Part shown: positions 22,851-33,013 of the stretch, piece by piece | Layout: each line of letters begins with the position of its first letter | How positions within the stretch are numbered: position 1 is the stretch's first letter | NCBI GenBank assembly: GCA_051453625.1 | Contig: JBOZIK010000001.1 | Span: 185,632,175-185,676,949 of the forward strand | Source: Welwitschia mirabilis | Taxonomy: Eukaryota; Gnetophyta; Gnetopsida; Welwitschiales | Length of the DNA stretch: 44,775 bases | Reading direction: 5' to 3' | The notes under the pieces: model-generated | The model's database searches: none | Told to the model about the DNA's origin: nothing | Seen by the model: only the letters and a program-made list of their open reading frames with translations | Program-made: the position numbers and the translations under genes

Positions 22851-24359
22851 AAATCTAAAAAATATGAACAACATACATAAAAACTATGCATCGAAAAGCT
22901 AAGAAATGGAAGAAAAATTGAAAAACATGAGGGAGAAAAAAACAAACCTCATTTTCAAAAATTTGCAAAAATTGGGAAAGCTAGTGAGCAAATCTGGCTA
23001 AGACAAATTCCAACAAATTAGTAGGGACTAGGAGTGCCATCATCTCTTAAGAGAATGGGTGAAAATAATAGAGAATGAAATAAAAATGAGCAAAAAAATA
23101 AGCCTATGATTTTATTACACCATCATCCAATCACATCATTCAAGTAACAACCTTAGTATAACTATCAGAAAAAATCTTAGTATCATCCCCCAGTGTCATC
23201 TAGATGACCAGATGAATGACAAGACTTGAAAAAAAATTCTTAAAAATGAAAATGTTAGTTAAGCAAGTTAGGCTTAAATATCTACATGAATTTATGATAG
23301 ATTTTAAAAAAGAAGGAATAATGAAGGATTGATAAAAAGTCATGATAAATCAAGATGATGAGAGAAATGAAAAATAGGCTAACAAAAACATACTAAGAAG
23401 GTTAAAACCTAATAAAGTAGACTGAACACATGTGTTCAAACTAAAATAAATTAAAAAAAGTATAAGACTCTAAAAGATACAAGGAATTATCATTTAAAAA
23501 AATGTGAAGCATAAAATATTATTATTGGATTAAAAGAAAAATCAACATGAGATTAAAATAAATACATGAATAATAATAAAGAAACTACTAAATCATATGA
23601 TCCTATGTGAGGATGATAAATATAGAAATAATTTAAAATAATAAACTAAAGAACTAAATAAAAGTAGAATAAAAATGGACATAAGAAACATGAAGAAGAT
23701 AGCTTACTTATCCTAAATTTTAACCTAGCAAACCCCTACAAAAGACATTATAAAGCCATCTAAGTAAAAATGCATAACAAAATGTATCAAATCCATAAAG
23801 TTTCACTTAAAAAGGTAGTGATTATGATGACATCAAAGATTAAATGCTTAGAATAATGAATGATAAGATCAAAAGCTATTTAAAAATGAACTCATTTGCT
23901 TACATCACAAAACACACTTGAATCCTTAAAAGTAAAATGATCATACAGAAATATTAAGAGTCTAGTAAATAAGTAACACTAATAAGTGAAATGAAATATT
24001 AAAAAGAATACATATAAATAATAAAAGACCTTATACCATTAAAAAAAGTAAAAGAACTAAGGCATTTTCCTTACAATTAAGTTCATAGACATGAGAATGT
24101 TTTAAGATTGGGTTAATCCAACTTTATCATTGTAAAATTTCTAAGTAAGAATGCTAGTCATGGAAACTTCATAAAGCAACACATAAGAACATTCATGAAA
24201 GGAATAAACTAACAGAGAAGTTAGAAAAGGATAGGATGGAAGTCATTCTTATTGAGGATAACCTCCAACACAATTGCTTCTATAATGTTCAAGACTACAC
24301 TAAAAGATTTTTCATATATTTTTAACCTTTATCTATTAACTTTCTAAATATCCTTAATT
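22851..24359 (-). other. region between integrase and extra ORF, non-coding
   Basis: A-rich on the + strand, no domain recognised on either strand. It contains a palindromic motif copy at 23195-23220. It belongs to the long 3' part of the A-B element. Confidence 0.5.
23195..23220. repeat. palindromic motif copy (3' interior)
   Basis: GTCATCTAGATGACCAGATG then AATGAC; the first 14 bases are a perfect palindrome. Followed by AAGACTTGAAAA, like other copies. Confidence 0.65.
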
Positions 24360-25330
24360 TCTAAGTAAAAAATCTCAATAGAGCCATTAAAATGTACTTT
24401 TTCTATAAAATAAGAATCTGACCATTTAGAGGTTAACTTGTTGTCTAAAAGATGTAATCTAGGATTGTATAAAAGAATAAGTTAGCCAGGTTTAAACATT
24501 TTATAAAGTAATGTTTTATCACGTTTGAAATTATCTTGGGCTTTATAAATGAGTTAACAATGTAGAGCATGTGCACATTTTTAATCTATGTGATTAAGTT
24601 GGGATAATCTATTTTTAATATTTTAATGAATATCTACAAGATTAAGTTAGTGAAAATAATAATAAGATTTATAATACATATCAATTGGTAAAACACAAAC
24701 TTTTTCGTACACAAGTTCATTATTTCTTATTAACAAAGATAAGTTTTTGAAGCATTTTCTTTATTTCTTTGTTTGTATTTTTAGCTTGACCATTGGTTTG
24801 CGAATGATAAGAACAAGCTACTCTATGTTTAATTCCAATGGATAAAAGAAGTCTTTTAAAAAGATTATTTATAAAATGAGTTCCTTGATCACTAATGATA
24901 ATTCTAGGAAAACTAGGACATTGAAAAATATGAGTCTAATAAAATTGCAAATAGTTTGGGCATCATTCATAAAAATAGAAATAGCTTCAACTCATTTAGT
25001 AATATAATCAATAGCACTAAAATGTGGTTTTTATAATTAGATAGTGATTTAATAGGATTTAAAAAATTAATTTTTTAATAATCAAAAGGTTCACATTCAA
25101 GGATAGGTTTAAGAAGCATATCATGAGAACAAATAAAGATACCATAACATTGACAAGAATTACACGTTTTAGTAAAATCAAAAGAGTCTTGAAAAAGCCA
25201 AGGCCAATAAAAAATAGATTAAAAATCTTTATTAATAATTTTTGTCCACTAAAATAACCTCCATAAACATCACCAATGCAAAGATGAAGGATTTTTAATT
25301 GTTCCCCTTTAGGCACACATTTTATCATGA
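24360..25330 (-). pseudogene. Ty3/gypsy integrase, decayed
   Basis: Read leftwards, CVPKGEQLKILHLCIGDVYG begins the zinc-binding block and GGYFSGQK follows; the second His of the family 'CHxxxYGGHFSGxKT' is gone. HFSAIDYITK (about 25020) carries the first catalytic Asp. ISDQGTHF (24871-24897) carries the second. HRVACSYHSQTNGQAKNTNK (about 24765-24823) is the third block, with the catalytic Glu changed to Lys by G to A. KPG, a stop, LILLYNPRL and KLTSKWSDSYF (24370-24505) match the C-terminal domain of plant Ty3 integrases. Complete domain order, inactive. Confidence 0.9.
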
Positions 25331-25629
25331 TTTGGTTCTTACACCTATGGTAAAGATGTGACTTTATCCATTCACATTAATCTATTCTATGGAGAAAATA
25401 TTTTCTTTAATTAGAACTCCAATTTTGTAGTGTTTTCATGATAATAAGATAATTAAGTATATTTGCATATGAAGGAGGATGATGACTATAAGATATGGAA
25501 AAAAGTTACTCATCCAGAAAAGAATTAATCATAAGATCATCAAGAGAAGAAGAAAGATGTGACAAATAATCCATTACACTATTATGTTTTCCTACTTTAT
25601 CAATAAGGGTGAGATTAAATTCTTGCATA
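25331..25629 (-). pseudogene. RNase H / tether segment, duplicate unit 1
   Basis: Read leftwards: QEFNLTLIDKVGKHNSVMDY and LSHLSSSLDDL, then PPSYANILNYLIIMKTLQNW leading into the integrase. It repeats the RNase H C-terminus and tether of 25730-25990. The unit next to the integrase is the functional position. A 100-N gap separates the two units. Confidence 0.75.
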
Positions 25630-25729
25630 NNNNNNNNNNNNNNNNNNNNNNNNNNNNNNNNNNNNNNNNNNNNNNNNNNNNNNNNNNNNNNNNNNNNNNN
25701 NNNNNNNNNNNNNNNNNNNNNNNNNNNNN
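25630..25729. other. assembly gap (100 N)
   Basis: Exactly 100 N, a common placeholder for unknown size, placed at the join of two copies of the RNase H/tether segment. Confidence 0.95.
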
Positions 25730-26140
25730 ATTCATAATCACTTATTCTATGGAGAACAGATTTTCTTTGATTATAGCACCAATATTGTGATGTTTTCATA
25801 ATAACAAGATAATTAACTATGTCAGCATACCAAGGAGGAGAATGAGTAGAAGACATGACAAAATGTTATTCATTAAAAAAAGAATTATTAATGGAAAGAT
25901 CAGCAAGAGAAGATAAAAGACGTGATAAATGGTTTACTACATTATTATATTTCCCTACTTTAATAATGATGGTAAGATTAAATTCTTGCATAAGGAGGAT
26001 CCATCTAATGAGTCTAACACTAGAATCTTTCTTGATTATAAGGTATCTAATAGCTACATGGTCAGTATAAACATTTATATGAAAGCCTAAAAGATAGTGT
26101 CTAAGTTTATTAAGATAAAATATTATGGCTAACATTTATT
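25730..26140 (-). pseudogene. Ty3/gypsy RNase H with tether, decayed
   Basis: The frame reads MLAIIFYLNKLRHYLLGFHI, then NVYTDHVAIRYLI, KKDSSVRLIRWILLMQEFNL and VGKYNNVVNHLSRL. These match plant Ty3 RNase H blocks 'ELLAVVxALxKFRxYLLG', 'VYTDHAALKYLL', 'RLIRWILLLQEFD' and 'NxVADHLSRL', with the Asp of YTDH kept. It continues into PPWYADIVNYLVIMKTSQYW, the tether typical of Athila/Tat elements. It would remove the RNA template during reverse transcription. No second archaeal-type RNase H was seen. Confidence 0.85.
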
Positions 26141-27235
26141 TCTCAATAGTAGTTTAATTCAATTTAACTTTAGATAAACTTTTGCTATGATAGGATATAA
26201 CTTTAAAATCATTTTTATACTTTTATCTAAGAACTTCATCCATGACAATATTACTAATATTTGTTCCAATTAAGTCCCATTATAATAGGTGCTGAAGAGA
26301 TTTTATCTTTAAGTTTTCAAAATTAAGATAATAAGATTTATTCTATCCCAATTTATCTTTTTTTTGAAATAACGATTGAAGAGTTTACAAATTTCAACAT
26401 AATCCTAAATAAAATGATGATAAAAATCATAATAACTAAGGAAAGATTGAATTGTTTTACATGTATTGGAGGAGTTAGGATTTTAATGATACTTCCTTTT
26501 TTAGGATCCATTCTTATTTCTTTATTAAAATATGATGACTTAAGACAATTCCATTATCAAACTCTTCTCCCAATTCAAATGTAGGCCACTCTTAATACAT
26601 CTATTAAGGACTTTCTCTAACCTTCCTAAGATTTGTTTAAAGTTTTCACTAGAGATTGAGAAGTCACTCATAAAAATTTAAATTAGATCTTCTAACATAT
26701 TTGAAAAGATACCCATCATTACACATTAAAAAGTATTAGAAGGATTACAAAGTTCAAAAGACATGCATCTAAAAGCAAATGTTTAAAAAGGTAAAGTAAA
26801 AGTTATTTTTGCTTAATTCTTACTAGACATACAAACTTGATTATAATCACTATACCAATCAAGAAAGTGATAAAAGACATGTCCTTAGATTGTATTAAGA
26901 ATTTGGTCAAGAAAAGATAAAGTAAAATAGTCTTTATTTATTACTTCATTTAGATTTTTAAAATTAATACACATCCTCTACTTTCCATCTTTCTTAGGTA
27001 CTACTTCCCATCTTTATTTATTACTTCATTTAGCTTTCTAAAATTAATACACATTCTCTACTTCCCATCTTTCTTAGATTGTATTAAGAACTTGGTTAAG
27101 AAAAGATAAAGGAAAATAGTCTTTCTTTGTTACTTCATTTAGCTTTCTAAAATCAATACACATTCTCTACTTCCCATCTTTCTTAGGTACTACTCTCAAA
27201 AGGCTAACCAATTACTATTAGATATGGCATAAATA
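26141..27235 (-). pseudogene. Ty3/gypsy reverse transcriptase, decayed
   Basis: In order leftwards: PKKDGK, a stop for Trp, RMCIDFRKLNEVTKKDYF (about 27130-27186), FYHFLDWYSDYNQV (about 26840-26880, catalytic Asp in FLDWYS), KITFTLPF, FRCMSFELCNPSNTF, GIFSNMLEDLI, then IFMSDFSISSENFKQILGRL (26618-26677), where the 'FMDDF' catalytic pair has become Ser-Asp, and NRCIKSGLHLNWEK. These are the fingers and palm of a plant Ty3/gypsy RT. Stops replace Trp and Gln. The first block is present in extra tandem copies. The thumb, 26141-26460, is poorly preserved. Confidence 0.9.
26885..27190 (-). repeat. tandem amplification inside the RT gene
   Basis: A unit from TTAGATTGTATTAAGAA to CCATCTTTCTTAG occurs at 26885-26997 and 27075-27186, with a partial unit at 27003-27074. 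The copies differ by few bases. In protein terms the first RT block (PKKDGK ... RKLNEV) is present three times. Confidence 0.85.
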
Positions 27236-27889
27236 ATTTCATCATCTATTAATTTAATGATTTAATTTTTTATGACTTGTTTAAGGGCTGAATTTAGTTT
27301 ATGTTAGGGTTTCTTAACAAATTCTGCATTATTCTCAAAGTAGATTTTATGTTAAACAAAGAAAGCAGGAATGGTTATTAAATCTTTATGAGTTTAAGTA
27401 AATGCATTAATCTCAAAATTTAAAAGTGATAATAAAATTAATTCTTATTAAGGGGAAAGATTCCCATTTATTATTAATAGTTTATTCTGATCTTTCCATG
27501 AAAAGATATATTTTAGTCCACTATGTAAAGATTTTAGATTTAAATTTAGATTTTTAATTTTTGTTAATTTTGTATCATAGTTGATTGTCATCTTAGATCA
27601 TCATCCAGATGATAAGGATGAATGACCTCCCTCGAAAATGTGGAATCTTAGTTATTTTTAGATGTTGCACTTCTTCACAAATTATAGTTTTAGTTTTTCC
27701 ATTATCTTGATTAAAATAGTTATTTTCTAAATGTTCATAATTAAGTTCATAATCATTAAAAACTTTCAAGTTTTTAAATTCAAGTGGATCACCATACAAG
27801 ATAGGCTCATAAAGCACTAACCATCTCTCTTTAAGTAGATTATGCTATAAAAATAATGTTAGCTTAATTTATTCTTCAACATTTCACTC
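27236..27889 (-). pseudogene. protease-RT connection, decayed
   Basis: Between protease and RT. The frame 27593-27817 is open and acidic (NYEHLENN, then CEEVQHLKI) as in the linker ahead of RT in Athila/Tat elements. A palindromic motif copy lies at 27597-27627. Confidence 0.45.
27597..27627. repeat. palindromic motif copy (protease-RT connection)
   Basis: ATCATCATCCAGATGATAAG then GATGAATGACC, followed by TCCCTCGAAAATG. Here it lies within polyprotein-coding sequence. Confidence 0.55.
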
Positions 27890-28335
27890 ATCATCTAGAT
27901 CTTTTTCAGGAGCATCAAAAACTCTAATGGTAAATTTTTCATTTCTTAAGTGATACTTCATCATTCTAGTCCTTTTATCAATAATACAATGGGTTGTTGC
28001 ATAAAATGCTTTACCTAGAAGTAGTGGATAATCTCTATTATACTCAAATTCAATTACAACCACATCTATTGGATAGAATGCTTCTTCAATTTGAATCACT
28101 AAATCTTGTTTTACTTCTAAAGATTTCATAACTGATGTATCCACTAATTCTAAGATAATATGTGNNNNNNNNNNATACTTTTTAAACCAAGTCTCTAACA
28201 AATATGTAAAGGCATAATGTCAAAACTCACTTCTATATTGATTAAGGCTTCTTTAATTTCTTTATTTTATTCTAAAGTAATGCTAACTATTACTTCCCTA
28301 CGATCCTTAAATTTTCAACATTTTACAAAACTAGG
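27890..28335 (-). pseudogene. Ty3/gypsy aspartic protease, decayed
   Basis: Leftwards, EALINIEVSFDIMPLHIC (about 28210-28262) matches 'ALIDxGASxNIMPxxV', with the catalytic Asp now Asn and Gly now Glu. RLGLK follows a stop. After the 10-N gap come LELVDTSVMKSLEVKQDLVI, EEAFYPIDVVVIEFE and YPLLLGKAFYATTHCIID, matching the flap region and the 'PIILGRPFLATxxAxID' block. It would have processed Gag-Pol. Inactive. Confidence 0.85.
28165..28174. other. assembly gap (10 N)
   Basis: Short N run inside the protease region; the frame continues across it. Confidence 0.99.
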
Positions 28336-30130
28336 TTGGTTATAGATTAAGCTAAGAGGACTTTACTAGGTTTGATGCCTTTTTTTCCCTCCTTATTAGG
28401 TCTTTCCATAACTTAAAATATTTAAAATTTTCTTGTAAGAGTTTCCAAAATGGTAAATTTATACCCACATCTTGCATTAAGGCTTTAAGATGATTATCAA
28501 AGTAGGATTAGAATTTATTTTAACAACCCAAGGGATAGTAGGTTTCTTACCTTCATCTTGTGAAGAATTTTTCTTATTAAGCTTATCACTTAAAGGAGAA
28601 GAAAAAGTATGATTTTCTAAGATTTTAATATCCTCTTCTTCTTTATCATCTTTTTTTGTCTTATTTAGAAATTGAAGCCTCATGGATAGGAGGTGTTGTT
28701 TTATTTCTACTCTTGTTACAACCTTATAATCCTTTTTTTTTTTTTTTACTTCATTAGGTTTGGTTAAGGTTGTATTGCAAGTGATCCTTATGGTATTTGA
28801 TTTGTAAGCATAGTTTATTAAAGAACATTTACTAGATTTTCAATGTTTGAGTTTATCTTATCTTGAGATTTTTTAACTTATTAATGAAATTTCTAAGTGA
28901 ACATTTTAATTTTGAAAATTTGATATGCTTGCTTGACAATTTAAGCTAGTTATTTGGAAGTTTAAGTTGTCTAATTAAAAGTTAGCATTCTAAAATCTAT
29001 TTCTAAATAGTTGAAAATTTGGATGACTTTTTGAAAGTTCTTGAATTTGTTCTCAAAAGTTTAAAAGTTAGGTTGTCCATTCATCCTAGATTAAAATTGG
29101 TTTTAATTTTAGTTTTAATATCTAAAGTTTAAAGATTTTTTATTGAGAGTGCATACTACTTTATAAATTTTCTCTTTGTAAGTTGGTAACAAAGGAAATT
29201 CTTTAATCAGATGATAGGTGTTTTCACATAAATCACAAGTTTAAATTACATTCTTTTTAGTTACCACTTTTACATCTAAAATAATTTGAGTGTATTTTTC
29301 TAATATTGTAGTGAAATAATTGATTACATTTGTTAGTTCTTTTTCTTTCTCATTTTCTTGTTTAACTTCTTTAAGATTTTTTATAATTTATTCTATAGTA
29401 CAATTTTCTTTAGATGTTAGTTTAGGCCATCTTTGACTGACTTACAGTAGTTCTTTTAACAGCCTCTATGCATTTTCTAATGTAAGATTTATTAAATTTT
29501 CACTACATAAAAAGTCTATAAATTGTTTAATTTGGCTATTAAGTCCACTGTAGTAATATTCTATTAATTATTCTTAAGTGAATGCATTAATGAAATTAGA
29601 ATGAATTGCAATGGAAAATCATTCATAAGTAGAGGCATAATCTTCATTAGGTTGTTGTTAGAAATTTATTACCTCTTTTTGTCTTTTTCTTATTGTTTTT
29701 TTGCTTATAAATCTTTTTATAAATGCTTTTTGAACTTGGTTATATATTTTTAAGCTTTTATGTGGAATAGTTTTTAGCCATAATTTGACTTTTCCTTTTA
29801 TGTGATAAAAAATATAACCATACAACTACAATTACTAATTTATTTTTTACTATTTCCTGAAGTAAGCATTAATTGTTTAATGTTAGCTATATGTTGAATA
29901 GGACCTTTATCATTTTTTCTATTAAAAAGAGGATATGAATTTATACTTAATAACTTGATATCATTATCAAGATGCAGATCAAAAGAATTTTGGATTTTAA
30001 ACTTTTTATTTGCAATTAGTTCTTTAAGAGTAACATTACCATTTAGATTTACATAGGTAGTAGAGGTTCCTATCATGAGTGGAGGATTAGGTAAAGCTAC
30101 TCCTTTTTGTTTTTGGATAGAATTCAACAT
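28336..30130 (-). pseudogene. Ty3/gypsy gag, decayed
   Basis: The frame opens at ATG 30128-30130 and stays open to 29840. NVTLKELIANKKFKIQNSFD, LLSINSYPLF and QHIANIKQLMLTSGN match the gag start at 44395-44728, which lies on the other strand. KVKLWLKTIPHKSL, ISKKTIRKRQKEV, NEDYASTYE and YYYSGLNSQIKQFIDFLCSE (29430-29830) match the plant retrotransposon gag domain ('AKxWLxxLPxxSI', 'PxExxxxxYERF', 'FYxGLxxxxR'). The acidic lysine-rich part at 28477-28683 precedes protease. No zinc knuckle was seen. Several stops. Confidence 0.8.
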
Positions 30131-30775
30131 TTTGATAAAACTATTTTATTTTAAAAAAATTTTTTGAAAAATTTTCTTTGGAAAAATCAGATTAAAAAAT
30201 GTAAATGTAAAAAAATCTTCTTGCTCAATTCTTAAAATGCTTTATATAATTGGGGTGTGCATACCTAGGTTTAGTTTGTAGTTAATTAAACCATTTTGAA
30301 TGTTTTCTTTAATCAGTAACTGCTTTTTTGATAGTTTATCTTTTTACCAATTTTACCATATCCCAACATGCTTAATTTTATTTTTATAAACATCGTCTCA
30401 GTGGTCATTTGAATGATGTATTTAGACAATAGAAAACACAAAAAACCTAAAAAAAAAAAAATAGAATCACAAAATAACATAAAAATAAAACTAAAAGTCA
30501 TCTTCTAAGTCATCTAAATAATAGAGAGAACAATGAAAAAAAATCCTAGTTCTTATGAAAATAAAAAACCCTAGTTTTATTGGTCGTCGTAGCCATGCAT
30601 TATCTAGATGATAAGGGGAATGATAAGGCGTTATCTTCAAAATGCAAAATAGAAATTCAGAAAGAAAAATCTATTACTCTATTATAAGGACATAGTACTA
30701 CTATAGATGAATACCTAAATTAAAATCCAAAATACTTATCTGAGCAACGATGATCCTTAAACTCTAAGCATCCCT
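30131..30775 (-). other. leader of the A-B element
   Basis: Non-coding region between primer site and gag. It holds three palindromic-motif copies at 30401-30416, 30509-30535 and 30598-30628, spaced 90-108 bases apart. Its middle part aligns with the shorter leader at 34381-34587 (AACCCTAGTTTTATTGGTCG versus AATCCTAATCTTAGGCCATT). Confidence 0.65.
30401..30628. repeat. cluster of three palindromic motif copies in the leader
   Basis: 30401: GTGGTCATTTGAATGATG. 30509: GTCATCTAAATAATAGAG. 30598: CATTATCTAGATGATAAG then GGGAATGATAAGG. Each is self-complementary or nearly so, and all have the same orientation relative to the downstream AATGA. Confidence 0.55.
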
Positions 30776-30792
30776 TTCCACAAATGGAACAA
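30776..30792 (-). promoter_or_regulatory. candidate primer binding site of the A-B element
   Basis: Lies three bases (AGA) from LTR B, as in the B-C element. TTCCACAAATGGAACAA compared without gaps with the tRNA-Asp 3' end shows 8 of 17 identities and 5 transitions, so it is weak alone. The call rests mainly on its position and on the primer type of the sister element. Confidence 0.4.
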
Positions 30793-31568
30793 AGATGTTA
30801 TGGTGTATATTTATGCAAATGATACATTTTTAAATAGATCTTGAGAATTACCAAAATATATATTGGATAACATAACATACTAATATAGATGAGAGTGAAA
30901 TGAAATGTCATAATTCCATCAAAGGCATAGACAAAAAGAAAGAGAATTGATTTCAAATCAAATACTTATGCACTTTCTAAGTAGAACAAAATAATAATGC
31001 AAGGTAAACAACGCAAATGAAAACATTATAAAAATAAAATGTAAGATCTATTCTAAATGTAACATTTATTTGATTACCAAATCAAGCTCTAATGAAGATT
31101 GGCCCTATATAATCTATATCAATTAAGAAAAGCTATCACTAGACTAAGACCAACTTAAGCTATTAGGTGTGTCAAACAGATTATGAAAACATTGCAAAGT
31201 TAATCTAGAAAATGAAAAGTAATGCACCTAAACTACTAATATCAATCTTAACAAAGGTTTACCCTCGTGATATATTTCATAGATAAATCTATTATGGAAT
31301 CATAAACAACATAAATCATAAGGTAGATTCACATAAAATAACATATAATAATAAAAATAAAGTTTTCATTAATTTAAACTAACATCTATGTGATAAAGTA
31401 CCAACACCTCAATGAAGGATAGATAACTCAATGTCAAGGAAGATTTCTCTTTGCAATAATAAAGGATGGATTCCCTACCCTTTGATCTCCTCTAACGAGA
31501 ATTTCTACTACCAAAAAAGATAAAGTAAAAGTTGAGGATAAAGAAGCTATTATTACAAATAAAAACTT

Positions 31569-31971
31569 NNNNNNNNNNNNNNNNNNNNNNNNNNNNNNNN
31601 NNNNNNNNNNNNNNNNNNNNNNNNNNNNNNNNNNNNNNNNNNNNNNNNNNNNNNNNNNNNNNNNNNNNNNNNNNNNNNNNNNNNNNNNNNNNNNNNNNNN
31701 NNNNNNNNNNNNNNNNNNNNNNNNNNNNNNNNNNNNNNNNNNNNNNNNNNNNNNNNNNNNNNNNNNNNNNNNNNNNNNNNNNNNNNNNNNNNNNNNNNNN
31801 NNNNNNNNNNNNNNNNNNNNNNNNNNNNNNNNNNNNNNNNNNNNNNNNNNNNNNNNNNNNNNNNNNNNNNNNNNNNNNNNNNNNNNNNNNNNNNNNNNNN
31901 NNNNNNNNNNNNNNNNNNNNNNNNNNNNNNNNNNNNNNNNNNNNNNNNNNNNNNNNNNNNNNNNNNNNNNN
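31569..31971. other. assembly gap (403 N) inside LTR B
   Basis: In LTRs A and C the corresponding interval leaves almost no missing bases, so the gap is oversized or hides an insertion. Confidence 0.95.
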
Positions 31972-32193
31972 ACGAAAAATCCTAACAGATGCAACCCTAA
32001 TAGCCATGCAATCTAACACATGATACATGGCAAAAGTTTGGTAAATTTTGGTGAAGTATTATATTTAGGTGTCATCCTACAGGTTGTTAAAATAGCATAT
32101 GAGATGATGCCACAACATACAAGATCTACATCAGTTATCAGATTAGTCTAATAAGTGTCCTATTTAACATAATGTTCTTCTATCATTTGTACA

Positions 32194-32222
32194 GTCATCT
32201 AGATGATAATGTTAATAATGGA
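32194..32222. repeat. palindromic motif copy (LTR B)
   Basis: GTCATCTAGATGATAATGTT then AATAATGGA, at the same LTR position as 19043 and 35671. Confidence 0.65.
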
Positions 32223-32455
32223 TTTTGTAAAAGTATTTGTTGTGTCAAACTAGCCTTTTTAATTACATGATTGCTACTTCAGATAGGAAGTATTGTAATT
32301 TGCCTGAAATACTATCAAATGTAATTGGGATTACATGTTTTCATGATATTTTCTTTAGCTCTTCATTATCATCAGAACTTAGTATAAACTTATATAATAT
32401 TCTATAAAACTACTTAAAATATCCTATTAAATACATATAATTTGGTAGTATAACA

Positions 32456-32480
32456 TAGCCTCCTACTTAGCCTTATTAGT
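32456..32480 (-). promoter_or_regulatory. polypurine tract of the B-C element
   Basis: On the - strand GGCTAAGTAGGAGGCTA directly precedes the LTR B edge, homologous to the tract at 19285. Confidence 0.55.
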
Positions 32481-32660
32481 CCCTAACAAAACCAAATGAA
32501 TAACCTGATTATGAGCTAAATTAACTAAACAAGAAATCAAGTAGGAAATTATAAAGTAAATTCAAAAATAATCTCAGAAATCTCAGAATGCAAAATAAAA
32601 ATGTTAAAATACTTAATAAAACATTTTACCTATTCAGAGTAAGATGTTGTACTATCATTC

Positions 32661-32690
32661 TAGTAGTTGTTCAAATGATGGAAGGGATAA
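32661..32690. repeat. palindromic motif copy (3' interior of B-C)
   Basis: GTAGTTGTTCAAATGATGGA then AGGGATAACAG, followed by TCTCGAAAATTATTCTTG. Paralogue of 19494. Confidence 0.5.
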
Positions 32691-33013
32691 CAGTCTCGAA
32701 AATTATTCTTGAAAAATATAATTTTATGAAAAATTTTTCAAAAAGATAAACATTAAAACTTAACAGAATTAACAGGCCCCCACTTAAATGTACAATATAT
32801 CATAAAAAATAATCATGTATAACATAAAAATTCACCATCATGAAATGTCTCAATAATATGATATGCAATAATAGCTCAAAAACAACAGATTAACTTAATA
32901 ATAATACTCAGAAAATCATGTCTATATAAAACCATGATATTTTAATACAATTCACAATAGGAATATACATAATATAACATAATAAATCACTTCCCTCAAC
33001 ATGCCAAAATAAA

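Larger units (their letters stand above)
30796..32455 (-). repeat. LTR B (shared middle LTR)
   Basis: Starts TGTTATGGTGTATATTTATG and ends GGTAGTATAACA. About 1257 bases are sequenced plus a 403-N gap. It has primer site and leader of the A-B element on its left, and polypurine tract plus 3' region of the B-C element on its right, so it serves as 5' LTR of one and 3' LTR of the other. Confidence 0.85.

Noticed and set aside
26885-27190. CRISPR-like array
   Set aside because: Units are contiguous coding repeats of unequal length without regular spacers, inside an RT gene of a plant element.
27890-27905. CATCTAGATC as a copy of the palindromic motif
   Set aside because: Lacks the downstream GGAATGA part and encodes conserved acidic residues at the protease end; chance match.
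30740-30757. GAGCAACGATGATCC as primer site of the A-B element
   Set aside because: It resembles the tRNA-Asp 3' end but lies about 40 bases from LTR B; the site at 30776 has the same 3-base spacer as in the B-C element.
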